Below, piece by piece: positions 37,260 to 46,062 of a DNA stretch of 64,000 bases (the first letter of the stretch is position 1; every line of letters starts with the position of its first letter). This stretch comes from Corynebacterium testudinoris (lineage in GTDB: Bacteria > Actinomycetota > Actinomycetes > Mycobacteriales > Mycobacteriaceae). The stretch spans positions 2,294,001 to 2,358,000 of the forward strand of contig NZ_CP011545.1 of NCBI RefSeq assembly GCF_001021045.1. Reading direction: 5' to 3'. Made by a program: the position numbers and the translations under genes. The notes under the pieces are model-generated. The model worked only from the letters and a program-made list of their open reading frames with translations, ran no database searches and was not told the origin of the DNA.

Positions 37260-38015
37260 CTACCATTCGACGGACGCCAGGTCGACGCCCTCCTTCTCCG
37301 CTTGGGCCTCCACCAGTGCCAACAGGTAATCCGCATGACCCTGATAGGTCTCGTTGAAGCGCTCGTCACAGGTGTACATCCGCGCCAGGAGCACCTGCTT
37401 CGCCGGCGTCATGTCGTACCATTGCGCGATGCTGGCCCGATGCTTATCGACGATCGCGGTCGCCTCCGCCGTTCCCGGCGCGACGCCGCGCGCTGCGGCG
37501 TCGGCAAGCATCGCGACAAACGCGTCTTGCTCCTCTTTAACGGCCACCCAGTCCTCACGGGTCATGTCCGCCTGCTTGGCTTGGGCCTGCTCCCACTCCG
37601 GGGTGTTACCCCAGCGCTCCTCGGCTTCCTGCTGGTAGCCGGGCCACTCCTTGCCGAACAGCTCGATCTTTTCTTCCATGCTCATGGTGTCTCCTCCTTC
37701 GAGAAGGTTGTCCACTGCCCGGACCATCCGGTGCAGGTGACCGATTTTCTCCACGAGGACCACGCGCTGACGGTGCAGCTTCTCGGCTGCGGTGCCGGGG
37801 ACGTCGATAAGCTCGGCGATCTCCTTGAGTGGCAGGCCCGCCTCGCGGTAGACGAGGATCTGCAGGGCCCGATCGAGGTCCTCGTCGGTGTAGAGCCGGT
37901 GGTCGGCGCTAGTGCGCCAGCCGGGGACTAACAACCCGATGTGGTCCCAATGCCGCAGCGTGCGGGTGGTGATGTTGAGGATGTCAGCGGCGTCGCTGAT
38001 GTGATAATCGGTCAC
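37260..38015 (-). CDS. MerR family regulator with TipAS-type effector domain
   Basis: A 251-residue transcriptional activator. From GTG 38015 it begins VTDYHISDAADILNITTRTL, the MerR winged helix-turn-helix, with RHWDHIGLL in helix 2 and the LPLKEIAELI segment. A coiled-coil dimer helix follows. The C-terminal TipAS antibiotic-recognition domain (about 120 residues) shows FGKEWPGYQQEAEERWG and DMTPAKQVLLARMYTCDERF. TipA-type proteins respond to thiopeptides or other drugs. A perfect 15-bp inverted repeat sits about 18 bases upstream of the start, fitting autoregulation. Confidence 0.88.
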   Translation of the reverse strand: MTDYHISDAADILNITTRTLRHWDHIGLLVPGWRTSADHRLYTDEDLDRALQILVYREAGLPLKEIAELIDVPGTAAEKLHRQRVVLVEKIGHLHRMVRAVDNLLEGGDTMSMEEKIELFGKEWPGYQQEAEERWGNTPEWEQAQAKQADMTREDWVAVKEEQDAFVAMLADAAARGVAPGTAEATAIVDKHRASIAQWYDMTPAKQVLLARMYTCDERFNETYQGHADYLLALVEAQAEKEGVDLASVEW

Positions 38016-38032
38016 AAGAAACACTCTGCTCG

Positions 38033-38047
38033 TTGACGTCGCGTCAA
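38033..38047. promoter_or_regulatory. MerR operator palindrome
   Basis: TTGACG (38033-38038), TCG, CGTCAA (38042-38047) is a perfect 6+3+6 inverted repeat in front of the MerR gene. Its half TTGACG is also a consensus -35 box, as is normal where MerR proteins bind between -35 and -10. Confidence 0.7.
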
Positions 38048-38056
38048 GCGCAACCC

Positions 38057-39061
38057 CTAGTTTTTCCCGCGGGCCGCGACGACCCATCGGCTGCCGTCGG
38101 AGACCTCGACCTCGTCGACGAGGTTGAGCACGGGGCAGACATGGTTGGGAATGACGTCGACCTCCTCGCCGATTGCTGGGAGAGGCTCGCCGGGCGGCCA
38201 GGCGACGGTGCCGTGGTGTTCGGACACGGCCGTCACCCGCGCATCGGGCACGCCCATGATCCGGCCGAACCCGCTGGCCCAGGCTGGGCGATCAGAGCCC
38301 AGAATCTTGGAACCGGCGTCGAGGATGACCTGGTGGAGGTCCACCCGGCGCGAGACCACCGTTGCCCGGACGGTCAGCGCAATGTCCTCCCACCCGCAGG
38401 TGCCAAGTTCGAGCTGCTGGGCATCGTTGAACACGTAGACGCCGGGGCGCAGCTCGGTGAGCACTGTTGCATCCGCCGCGCGGGCGGAGGGAGTAGATCC
38501 ACCGGAGAGGATCAGGTCGCGGATGCCCAGATCTCGCAGGATTTCGCCCGCTTGGCTTAGGGCCGCGGCTTCGTCCGAGGCAGCCGTTTGTCCCGGTTGG
38601 TAGGAATGCCCGGGAAAGGTGAAGGCACCACGCACCTCCAGGCCGAGGTCAAGAATCTGGCGGGCCAGCGCATCGACCTCCTCCACGGGGACGCCGGAGC
38701 GGTGGTGACCGGAATCGACTTCGATGAGAAGGGGAACGGGGGCGTCGATAAGCGAGAGGCGGGAAGCCGCCTCGATGGAGTCGCAGCCGACGGTGAGCGA
38801 GACTCGCCTGGACAGGGCGGCGAGGCGATCGTCGGCCCACAGGGGATAGGCGATGAAGATGTCGTCGGTGACGTCGGCGAAGACTTCGGCCTCGCCGACC
38901 GTGGCCACCGTCAGTCCGCGCGCCCCAGCCGCCAGTTGCAAGCGGGCGATCTCGGGGATCTTGTGCGTTTTCACGTGCGGGCGCAGCGGGATCTCCGAGG
39001 CCGCCATGCTCGCGATGTTCGCGCGCAGGCGGTCGAGGTCGATGCGGACGACGGGGGTCAC
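38057..39061 (-). CDS. D-serine dehydratase-like / D-threonine aldolase family PLP enzyme
   Basis: Fold-type III PLP enzyme of 334 residues related to eukaryotic-type D-serine dehydratase (DSD1). The N-terminal alanine-racemase-like barrel has HVKTHKIPEIARLQ with the PLP lysine. The C-terminal domain ends with IPNHVCPVLNLVDEV, whose His-x-Cys is the zinc pair of the family. It could eliminate ammonia from D-serine or split D-threonine-type amino acids. The GTG at 39061 lies 4 bases after the pqo stop, so the two are co-transcribed. If D-serine is the substrate, the product is pyruvate, which pqo would oxidise. Confidence 0.85.
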   Translation of the reverse strand: MTPVVRIDLDRLRANIASMAASEIPLRPHVKTHKIPEIARLQLAAGARGLTVATVGEAEVFADVTDDIFIAYPLWADDRLAALSRRVSLTVGCDSIEAASRLSLIDAPVPLLIEVDSGHHRSGVPVEEVDALARQILDLGLEVRGAFTFPGHSYQPGQTAASDEAAALSQAGEILRDLGIRDLILSGGSTPSARAADATVLTELRPGVYVFNDAQQLELGTCGWEDIALTVRATVVSRRVDLHQVILDAGSKILGSDRPAWASGFGRIMGVPDARVTAVSEHHGTVAWPPGEPLPAIGEEVDVIPNHVCPVLNLVDEVEVSDGSRWVVAARGKN

Positions 39062-39065
39062 GGGG

Positions 39066-40817
39066 CTAGTAGCGTTCGATGGTCGCGGCCGCGCCGATGT
39101 TGCGGAGGTTGGCGCGCGCGAGATCGACCATGCGGCCGACGCCACCGCCGAAGACAGTGCGGGTGGCTGCGCGGGAGAAGCCGATGAGCATCTCCCACGT
39201 GATGTTCGGCGGGATCGACAGCGCGTTGGCATCGGTGACGATATCGATGAGCACCGGGCCAGGCTCCGCCAGCGCCGCCTGGAGCTGCTTGCGCATCTTC
39301 TTCGGATCCTCAATGCGCACGGACTTGATCCCCATGGCGGCGGCGATATCGGCGTAGTTGACGTGCTCGTGGTCGGTGCCGAACTCGGGCATGCCGGCGA
39401 CGAGCATTTCCAGCTTGACCATGCCGAGGGAGGAGTTGTTGAACACGATCGTCTTGATCGGCAGGTCATGGAGCTTGACGGTGAGCAGCTCGCCGAGGAG
39501 CATGGCCAGGCCGCCGTCGCCGGAGAACGTGACCACCTGGCGGTCGCGGTCGGCGAACTGGGCGCCGATGGCCTGCGGGAGGGCGTTGGCCATCGTTCCG
39601 TGGCGGAAAGAGCCAACTTCTTCTCGACGCCCATTCGGCGTCAGGTAGCGCGCCGCCCACACGTTGCACATGCCTGTGTCGACGGTGAAGATGGCGTCTT
39701 CGTCCGCCAGCTCATCGATGAGCGAGGCGGCGAACTCGGGGTGGATGGGCTTGTGCTTTTCGGCGTTGGAGCCATAAGCATCGATGACGCCGCCGAGGAT
39801 CTTGGCGTGGTTGCGCAGCTGCTTGTCCAGGAACTCTCGGCCCTTTTCCTCCACGTGCGGCAGGATGTTTTCGATCGTGGCGGCGACATCACCCACCACG
39901 GGGTACTTGATGGTGGTGCGGCGGCCGATGTGGGACGCATCAATATCAACCTGGGCGACGTTCTTGGACGGCAGGAAATCCGAGTAGGGGAAGTCGGTGC
40001 CCAGCAGAATGAGCAGATCAGCCTCGTGGGTGGCGTCGTAGCAGGCGCCGTACCCCAGCAGGCCGGACATGCCGACGTCGAAGGGGTTGTCGTACTGGAT
40101 GTACATCTTGCCGCCGAAGGCATGTCCAATGGGGGACTTAATCTTCTCCGCCAGGGCGAGAACCTGCTCGCGGGCATTCTTCACCCCAGCGCCACAGAAG
40201 AGGGCGACAGAGTCCGCCTCGTTGATGGCCTTGACCAGGGCGGCGGCCTCAGCGGGGTCCGGGAAGACGATCGGCTGCCCCGTCGCAATCTTCGAATCGA
40301 GGAACATCTGATCGCCAGCTTCGGCGGCCGCGATGTCGCCGGGGATAACGAGGACTGAGACGCCCTTGCCCGCCATCGTGGACTGGATAGCGTGGTGCAG
40401 GATGCGGGCGCCCTGGTTCGCCGAGTTCACCATCTCGCAGTAGCCGGAGCACTCCTGGAAAATCTGCTCGGGATGGGTCTCCTGGAAGAAGTGCGAACCA
40501 ATCTGGTTGCTGGGGATGTGGGAGGCGATGGCTAAGACCTTGGCGCCATTGCGGTTGGAGTCATACAAACCCTGAATGAGGTGAGTGTTGCCCGGGCCGC
40601 AGGAGCCGGCACACACGGCGAGCTTTCCGGTAATGAGGGATTCCGCCCCGGCAGCGAACGCGGCGGCCTCCTCATTGCGAACGTGTACCCATTCGATCTC
40701 GGAGTCGCGGATCGCGTCGACGATGGGGTTGAGGCTATCGCCCACGACGCCGTAGATTCGCTGCACTCCTTCCCGCTCGAGGGTGCTGATCAACTGTCGT
40801 GCGAAAGTGTTTTCCAT
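39066..40817 (-). CDS. pqo: Pyruvate:quinone oxidoreductase
   Basis: TPP- and FAD-dependent enzyme converting pyruvate to acetate and CO2 with electrons passed to menaquinone at the membrane surface. From ATG 40817 the product has 583 residues, close to the C. glutamicum enzyme. The N-terminal Glu of the TPP site is in VRNEEAAAFAAGAE, and the TPP/Mg motif is FSGDGGLAMLLGE through NNSSLGMVKLE. The C-terminal tail is as in PoxB, where it mediates membrane binding. The upstream ORF extension to 40841 has no conserved residues. It is divergent from an MFS gene across a 26-bp dyad. Confidence 0.95.
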   Translation of the reverse strand: MENTFARQLISTLEREGVQRIYGVVGDSLNPIVDAIRDSEIEWVHVRNEEAAAFAAGAESLITGKLAVCAGSCGPGNTHLIQGLYDSNRNGAKVLAIASHIPSNQIGSHFFQETHPEQIFQECSGYCEMVNSANQGARILHHAIQSTMAGKGVSVLVIPGDIAAAEAGDQMFLDSKIATGQPIVFPDPAEAAALVKAINEADSVALFCGAGVKNAREQVLALAEKIKSPIGHAFGGKMYIQYDNPFDVGMSGLLGYGACYDATHEADLLILLGTDFPYSDFLPSKNVAQVDIDASHIGRRTTIKYPVVGDVAATIENILPHVEEKGREFLDKQLRNHAKILGGVIDAYGSNAEKHKPIHPEFAASLIDELADEDAIFTVDTGMCNVWAARYLTPNGRREEVGSFRHGTMANALPQAIGAQFADRDRQVVTFSGDGGLAMLLGELLTVKLHDLPIKTIVFNNSSLGMVKLEMLVAGMPEFGTDHEHVNYADIAAAMGIKSVRIEDPKKMRKQLQAALAEPGPVLIDIVTDANALSIPPNITWEMLIGFSRAATRTVFGGGVGRMVDLARANLRNIGAAATIERY

Positions 40818-40865
40818 GGCACCGAAGGTACCCGTGGTCACATTTTCCCGCAGGGAGGATTTTGA

Positions 40866-40891
40866 AACTGTAACAAACGTTCGGTACAGTT
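40866..40891. promoter_or_regulatory. 26-bp dyad operator between pqo and the MFS exporter
   Basis: Left arm AACTGTAACAAAC and right arm GTTCGGTACAGTT pair at 11 of 13 positions around the AACGTT centre. It covers TACAGT (40885-40890), the likely -10 of the exporter gene, whose GTG follows 8 bases later. The TetR gene downstream of the exporter (42274) is the obvious candidate to bind it. Confidence 0.7.
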
Positions 40892-40898
40892 ACGCGCC

Positions 40899-42284
40899 GT
40901 GAGTACCGCATTACAACGTTGGACATTCCTGCTCGTTATCTCGCTTGGCCTGCTCATGATCGGCGTGGATAACTCAATTCTCTATACCGCTTTGCCGGAG
41001 CTGCGCGAGCAACTCCACATGAATGATGCCCAGGGCCTGTGGGTTATCAATGCCTACCCTCTGGTCCTCGCGGGCCTGCTGCTGGGCACCGGCACGCTCG
41101 GCGACCGGATCGGGCATCGCCTCATGTTCATCGTCGGCCTCGTCGTCTTCGGCGTCGCCTCCCTCGCCGCCGCCTTCGCTCCCGACGCCTGGCTGCTCGT
41201 CGCCGCCCGCGCCTTCCTCGGCTTCGGCGCCGCCGTCATGATGCCCGCCACCCTCGCACTCATCCGCATCACGTTCACCGATGAGCGCGAGCGCAACACC
41301 GCCATCGGCGTGTGGGGCTCGGTCGCCGTGCTCGGCGCCGCAGCGGGACCGGTCGTCGGCGGCCTCCTCCTCGAGCACTTCTGGTGGGGCTCCATCTTCC
41401 TCATCAACGTCCCCATCGTCATCATCGCGCTCGTGGCCACCGTCGTCGTCGCCCCGGCCAACATGCCGAACCCGGACAAGCACTGGGACGCCATCTCCTC
41501 GCTCTATGCCCTCTTCGCCCTGTCAGGCCTGGTCATGACCATCAAGGAGACCGCCAACCCCGACCGCAAGTGGTGGCTACTGTCCGCGGCCCTCGTCATC
41601 GGCATCGCCGGCGCCATCGCCTTCACCCGCCGCCAACGCCGCCTCGCCGATCCGCTCCTGGCCTTCGATATCTTCCGCTCCCGGATCTTCTCCGGCGGTG
41701 TCCTGGCCGCCGGTGGTGCGATGTTCGCCGTCGCCGGCCTGGAGTTGCTGACCACGCAGCGCTTCCAAATCTCCCTGGACTACTCCCCACTGGAGGCAGG
41801 CCTCCTCGTCATCGCCGTCACCGTCGCCGCCTTCCCCTTCTCCATCCTCGGCGGCGCGTTCCTCCACCGCGTTGGCTTCATTCCCCTCATCACCGGCGGG
41901 TTCATCGCCGTGGCCCTGGGCGTGAGCCTGGCCATCTACTTCGGCACCGCGGACATCATGCCGGGCTTCGTCGCCTCACTCGCCCTCGTCGGCGCGGGCG
42001 CCGGCTCCATCATGTCGGTCTCCTCCACCGCCATCGTCGGTTCCGCCCCGGTTCGCCGCGCGGGCATGGCCGCCGGTGTGGAAGAGGTCTCCTACGAGTT
42101 CGGCACCCTGCTCTCGGTCGCAGTCTTGGGCAGCCTCCTGCCGGTGCTCACCCTGTCCACCGGGTCCTACGACACGGCATACTTCCGAATCTTGGTCGTC
42201 CTCGCCGCCGTCGCCGCCCTCTGTGCCGTGGTCACCGGCTGGTGCTTCCGCGGCAACCCCAAGGGAGCGGGTAATGCGCACTAG
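40899..42284 (+). CDS. MFS drug efflux transporter (14-helix, QacA-like)
   Basis: A 461-residue major facilitator of the DHA2 drug:proton antiporter group. The N-terminus has WTFLLVISLGLLMIGVDNSILYTALP, the motif D1-like segment. GDRIGHRLMF is motif A between helices 2 and 3, and LGAAAGPVVGG is the antiporter motif C of helix 5. GTG 40899 is preceded by TACAGT at a distance that suggests a leaderless mRNA. The last 11 bases overlap the TetR gene. Confidence 0.92.
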   Translation: MSTALQRWTFLLVISLGLLMIGVDNSILYTALPELREQLHMNDAQGLWVINAYPLVLAGLLLGTGTLGDRIGHRLMFIVGLVVFGVASLAAAFAPDAWLLVAARAFLGFGAAVMMPATLALIRITFTDERERNTAIGVWGSVAVLGAAAGPVVGGLLLEHFWWGSIFLINVPIVIIALVATVVVAPANMPNPDKHWDAISSLYALFALSGLVMTIKETANPDRKWWLLSAALVIGIAGAIAFTRRQRRLADPLLAFDIFRSRIFSGGVLAAGGAMFAVAGLELLTTQRFQISLDYSPLEAGLLVIAVTVAAFPFSILGGAFLHRVGFIPLITGGFIAVALGVSLAIYFGTADIMPGFVASLALVGAGAGSIMSVSSTAIVGSAPVRRAGMAAGVEEVSYEFGTLLSVAVLGSLLPVLTLSTGSYDTAYFRILVVLAAVAALCAVVTGWCFRGNPKGAGNAH

Positions 42285-42789
42285 CAAACGCGACGTCATC
42301 ATTCAGGGCGCCATCGGCATCATCGAAGCCCGCGGCGTGGACGCGGTCAGCTACGAGTCCCTCGCCGACGCATCCGGCTTGTCCAAATCCGGCATCATCT
42401 ATCACTTTCCCTCCCGTCTGGAGCTGCTACGCGGGATCATCCAGCACTTCATTGACACCTGGGAGGCTGAGTTGGAGGAGATCGCCGGGGCACCGGCCTC
42501 CGAGCTCAGCGATACCCAGCGCCTTCGGGCCGTTGTGCAGAGCATGGGTGGTAACGCCGAACGCGCCGAACTGCTCATGTGCATCGAGTCCCGCGCCCAC
42601 GACGGCCTGCCTGACCTGTGGGAAAGCATGGAAAGCCAGTGGATGACGGTCGCCCCGGAAAGCGAACTGTATCCGTTCCTCCTCATGGCCTATGGCCTGT
42701 GGGCGCATGATCACGTCCATCACAACACTCTGACGCTTGAGCAACGAACTCATCTCGTGGACTCGATCCTGCGCCAAATCCCGGAGTAG
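42274..42789 (+). CDS. TetR family regulator of the MFS exporter
   Basis: A 171-residue TetR repressor. The helix-turn-helix is RDVIIQGAIGIIEARGVDAVSYESLADASGLSKSGIIYHFPSR (split over helices 1-3), followed by a helical effector domain. Its ATG overlaps the MFS stop by 11 bases. It lies downstream of the exporter it probably controls, through the dyad at 40866-40891; autoregulation is therefore expected. C. glutamicum has the same gene pair beside pqo, as I remember. Confidence 0.9.
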   Translation: MRTSKRDVIIQGAIGIIEARGVDAVSYESLADASGLSKSGIIYHFPSRLELLRGIIQHFIDTWEAELEEIAGAPASELSDTQRLRAVVQSMGGNAERAELLMCIESRAHDGLPDLWESMESQWMTVAPESELYPFLLMAYGLWAHDHVHHNTLTLEQRTHLVDSILRQIPE

Positions 42790-42806
42790 CCCTTAAGCTT
42801 CCCAGC

Positions 42807-44117
42807 ATGAACCACGTTCGCACCGACCGGGTGACGGTTACTTCCTGGGCATTCTGGGACTGGGGTTCGGCTGCGTTCAATGCCGTCCTGGTCACCTTCA
42901 TCTTCGCCGTCTACCTCACCGATTCGGTGGGAACGACGATCGATTCCGCCTTCACCCCCACCCAGCTGTACGGCTGGGCGATGGCCGTGGCGGGCGTGCT
43001 CATTGCGGTTGTTGCCCCCGTCATGGGTCAGCGTTCCGATATCCGTGGCACCCGCCGCCGCTCCCTCGCGGTGTGGACATTCGTCACCGTCGCGCTCATG
43101 GCTTCGCTGTTCGCCGTACGTAATGATGCCCCGATCTACTTCTGGCTCGGCCTGCTCATCATGGCGGTCGCTTCGGTGGTTTTCGAGTTCGCCGAAGTGA
43201 ACTATTTCGCGCAGCTCAACCAGATCTCCACGCCCGAAACCGTCGGCCGGGTCTCTGGTTTCGGCTGGGGCATGGGCTACGCCGGCGGCATCGTACTACT
43301 GCTGACCTGCTACATCGGCTTCATCGCCGGGGATGGCGGCCTGTTCCACATCCCCACCGACGGCGGCCTCAACGTCCGCTTGGTGGCGGTCTTCGCCGCC
43401 ATCTGGTTCGGCGTTTTCGCCATTCCGGTCCTCCTCCGCGTCCCCGAGATCCCGCCCTCCGGCGCGCCCGAAACCCGCGGCGTCCTCAATGCTTATCGAC
43501 GTCTCTTCAGCACCATCCGCGACCTCTGGCACGTTGACCGCAATGCGGTCTTCTTCCTCGTCTCCTCCGCCGTCTTCCGCGACGGATTAGCTGGCGTGTT
43601 CACCTTCGGCGCCATCCTCGCCGTCACCGTCTACGGGCTCTCCCCCGGCGACGTCCTCCTCTTCGGCGTCGCAGCCAACGTCGCCGCCGCCATCGGCGCG
43701 ATGCTCGGCGGCTGGCTCGATGACAAGATCGGCCCCAAGCCCATCATTCTCGCCTCTTTGGCCCTCATGATCGGTGCCTCCGCCGTGCTCTACTTCGTCG
43801 ACGGCCCCCGCATGTTCTGGATCTTTGGCCTGGCCCTGTGCCTGTTCGTCGGCCCCGCCCAATCAGCCGCCCGCTCATTCCTCTCCCGCGTCGCCCCCTT
43901 GGGCACCGAGGGCCAACTCTTCGGCCTCTACGTCACCACCGGGCGCGCGGTGTCCTGGCTCTCCCCCGCCCTGTTCGGGCTCTTCGTTTCCCTCGGCGGG
44001 GGCAGCGACCGGGTGGGCATCCTCGGCATCGGACTCGTGCTCCTCGTCGGAGCACTCCTTCTGCTACCGGTGGCGGACCCTACACGTCGCGCGCGACCAG
44101 TTCTTCCAGCGGCGTAG
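42807..44117 (+). CDS. UMF1 family MFS transporter (Atg22-like)
   Basis: A 436-residue membrane protein with about 12 helices, of the UMF1/vacuolar effluxer Atg22-like branch of the MFS. The N-terminus SWAFWDWGSAAFNAVLVTFIF and the helix 4 segment FEFAEVNYFAQLNQISTPE are characteristic. RVSGFGWGMGYAGGIVLLLTCY follows. Fungal relatives export amino acids from vacuoles; bacterial substrates are unknown. Its 3' end overlaps the convergent ddh gene by 38 bases, so transcription may interfere. Confidence 0.9.
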   Translation: MNHVRTDRVTVTSWAFWDWGSAAFNAVLVTFIFAVYLTDSVGTTIDSAFTPTQLYGWAMAVAGVLIAVVAPVMGQRSDIRGTRRRSLAVWTFVTVALMASLFAVRNDAPIYFWLGLLIMAVASVVFEFAEVNYFAQLNQISTPETVGRVSGFGWGMGYAGGIVLLLTCYIGFIAGDGGLFHIPTDGGLNVRLVAVFAAIWFGVFAIPVLLRVPEIPPSGAPETRGVLNAYRRLFSTIRDLWHVDRNAVFFLVSSAVFRDGLAGVFTFGAILAVTVYGLSPGDVLLFGVAANVAAAIGAMLGGWLDDKIGPKPIILASLALMIGASAVLYFVDGPRMFWIFGLALCLFVGPAQSAARSFLSRVAPLGTEGQLFGLYVTTGRAVSWLSPALFGLFVSLGGGSDRVGILGIGLVLLVGALLLLPVADPTRRARPVLPAA

Positions 44118-45042
44118 GCGAAATGAGGTAGGGCGCCACCTCAAGAACCGTGAACGCACCCGACTGGCCAGCCTCCTTCAACCGGTGCGCGGCCCGCGAA
44201 TACGCGAGGGCCACCGCCGCCGTGAAATCCGGGTTCCGATCCAGCTCCAACGTGTACTCGATCGTCTCCGTAAACCCACCCGTATCACCGGCGGTAATAA
44301 CGTGCCCGCCATGCGGCATGCCAGTGTGCTCGGCGTCGAAGGTCGCCTCATCGATGAAGTTCACCTCGACCTCATAGCCCACGAAATAATCCGGCATCGT
44401 GCGAATCTCATGCTCAATCCGCTCCCGATCCGCCTCATCCGCCACAACAAAGCAACGCCGCAAGTGTGCCTGTTTACCCGTCAACTCTCCTGCCTCGCCC
44501 CGCCGCGCAGCGGCGAGGGCCTCGGGAGAAGGAATGGTGTACTGAACTGCCTTGTGGACACCAGCGATGCGTCGTAAAGCATCCGAATGACCCTGCGACA
44601 ACCCCGGACCCCAAAACGTGTGCTGCGCCGCCCCCGGCAAAATCGCCGACGCCATCGTGCGATTGAGCGAAAACATCCCCGGATCCCAACCCGTAGACAC
44701 AATCGCGACAGTGCCATTCTCCCGCGCAATCTCATTCATCTGCGCCCGGTGCCGCGGCACATCACGGTGATTATCGTAGGTATCCACCGTATTCGCGTAA
44801 CGAATGAACTCCGGCGCCTGCTCCGGGATATCCGTCGCCGAACCCAGACACAACACCGCGACATCAAACTCATCGACGTACTTGCGGAAGTCCGCGACCG
44901 GCCACACCTGTGCGTCCGTATCCAACGACTGACGCCTCGAAAACACCCCCGCGACACTCATATCCGGCTGCGCCTTCACGAGCTTCTCCACCGATTTGCC
45001 CAGGTTGCCATACCCAACAATCGCGATCCTGATATCTGCCAT
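44080..45042 (-). CDS. ddh: meso-Diaminopimelate dehydrogenase
   Basis: NADPH-dependent enzyme reductively aminating tetrahydrodipicolinate to meso-DAP, the one-step route to lysine and cell-wall DAP found in few bacteria including C. glutamicum. The 320-residue product has the dinucleotide fold IAIVGYGNLGKSVEKL. The substrate-site segments DTYDNHRDVPRHR, STGWDPGMFSLNR, FWGPGLSQGHSDALRRI and GMPHGGHVITAGDTGGF are near-identical to the C. glutamicum enzyme. Length matches exactly. It also overlaps the UMF1 gene 3' end. Confidence 0.97.
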   Translation of the reverse strand: MADIRIAIVGYGNLGKSVEKLVKAQPDMSVAGVFSRRQSLDTDAQVWPVADFRKYVDEFDVAVLCLGSATDIPEQAPEFIRYANTVDTYDNHRDVPRHRAQMNEIARENGTVAIVSTGWDPGMFSLNRTMASAILPGAAQHTFWGPGLSQGHSDALRRIAGVHKAVQYTIPSPEALAAARRGEAGELTGKQAHLRRCFVVADEADRERIEHEIRTMPDYFVGYEVEVNFIDEATFDAEHTGMPHGGHVITAGDTGGFTETIEYTLELDRNPDFTAAVALAYSRAAHRLKEAGQSGAFTVLEVAPYLISPTPLEELVARDV

Positions 45043-45121
45043 GTGCTGCTCCTTGCCAAGGTGTGGGGACTAGTTTGTCGACTACCAGGATGACACACTT
45101 AGCTGCTTCGGCGAGCGGGAA

Positions 45122-45376
45122 TTACAGGCCAAGCCGCCTACGGTTCCGACGTCTGCGCATACCCTCCCGAAAGGGCGCCTGTTCAGCTCCCAACTCCGCA
45201 TACGCCCGCATTTCTGACGCCTCCTCCTCAACGCCCACACCACGCTCAACCAGCCAACTGATGAGGTCCGACGCCGACGCGTTCTTAGGCAAAGGCCCAT
45301 CGGGCAGGGTGGCGATCCGGGCTCGGAGGTCCTCGGACAGGGTGACTGAGGTTCGCTCGGGTATTGCGAAGGTCAT
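45122..45376 (-). CDS. Small RHH/antitoxin-like protein
   Basis: An 84-residue product with N-terminal RTSVTLSEDLRARI, a beta-strand/helix pattern like ribbon-helix-helix DNA-binding antitoxins. A hydrophobic LISWLVERGV helix and an Arg-rich C-terminus (EGMRRRRNRRRLGL) follow. The family is not certain. No toxin gene follows: the next minus-strand gene is ddh. The start is ATG 45376. It lies 106 bases downstream (minus strand) of structured repeat A. Confidence 0.55.
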   Translation of the reverse strand: MTFAIPERTSVTLSEDLRARIATLPDGPLPKNASASDLISWLVERGVGVEEEASEMRAYAELGAEQAPFREGMRRRRNRRRLGL

Positions 45377-45482
45377 ACCGTTAGCGTATCCGCTGGTGGC
45401 CCATTTTCAATACCAAAATTTCGGAAGCTCTCACCCGATGCATTGTCACGGTACAAGGTCAATTGGTGCGATCGGATGGCCT

Positions 45483-45591
45483 ACATAGATTCTCTAGAAT
45501 GCGCCGAGGTGCTTCGCGTTTCCGCAGGTCGTGGAAAACCGGGCTATGCATTCTAGAGAATCTATGTTGATCGCGACGCCCTGATCGCGAC
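45483..45591. repeat. Structured repeat A (109 bp)
   Basis: Outer arms 45483-45502 and 45548-45567 are a perfect 20-bp inverted repeat. An inner hairpin TTTCCGC...GTGGAAA and a 21-bp tail holding two GATCGCGAC-like copies follow. The same layout occurs in repeat B. Confidence 0.85.
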
Positions 45592-45651
45592 ATCAGCCTG
45601 CAACGAACCAGACGAGACCTTGATCAGCATCTACACCACTCACTCCCTTAA

Positions 45652-46020
45652 TCACTCAACGTCACTCGATCGCACTGGATCCTTCAGATACAAGCGGTAG
45701 AGCCGATCGACCTCGAATCCAGACAGCTCTTCCCCGATGAGGCGAGCGATCTCATCGCCGTCCTTCGCCCATGACTCCCGATCGAATCCGTATCTCCACG
45801 AGGGGGAGGATGTCTCGGGCGCATCGGCATAATTCAGCCGCCACTGGTCTATCCAGAGTCGTAATGCCGCCGTGAGATCCTCGCTGAATTGGAAGTGCGT
45901 GGGGGTCAGTAGCTCCCCTGCCTTCGGGGCGCTCAGGGGAGAATCTGACCAGAGTCCCCAAGCCGAGCCGTAGTCCGGGCACAGGGTGATCCGGCCTGAC
46001 TCTTCAGATGCTATTGGCAT
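45652..46020 (-). CDS. Hypothetical protein between the two structured repeats
   Basis: A 122-residue acidic, Trp- and Tyr-rich soluble protein that I do not recognise. The composition and amphipathic stretches (DLTAALRLWIDQWRLNY, DEIARLIGEELSGFEVDRLY) look like a real small helical protein, not a chance ORF. ATG 46020 has no strong ribosome site. It is framed by repeat B (42 bases before the start) and repeat A (60 bases after the stop), a cassette-like arrangement. Confidence 0.55.
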   Translation of the reverse strand: MPIASEESGRITLCPDYGSAWGLWSDSPLSAPKAGELLTPTHFQFSEDLTAALRLWIDQWRLNYADAPETSSPSWRYGFDRESWAKDGDEIARLIGEELSGFEVDRLYRLYLKDPVRSSDVE

Positions 46021-46062
46021 TGTCCCTCATTGCTGATCAAACAGTGGCGTAACCCGGCAGGG

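Noticed and set aside
38057..39634. N-terminally extended D-serine-dehydratase-like ORF
   Set aside because: The extra residues are the out-of-frame end of pqo; the conserved protein starts at GTG 39061.
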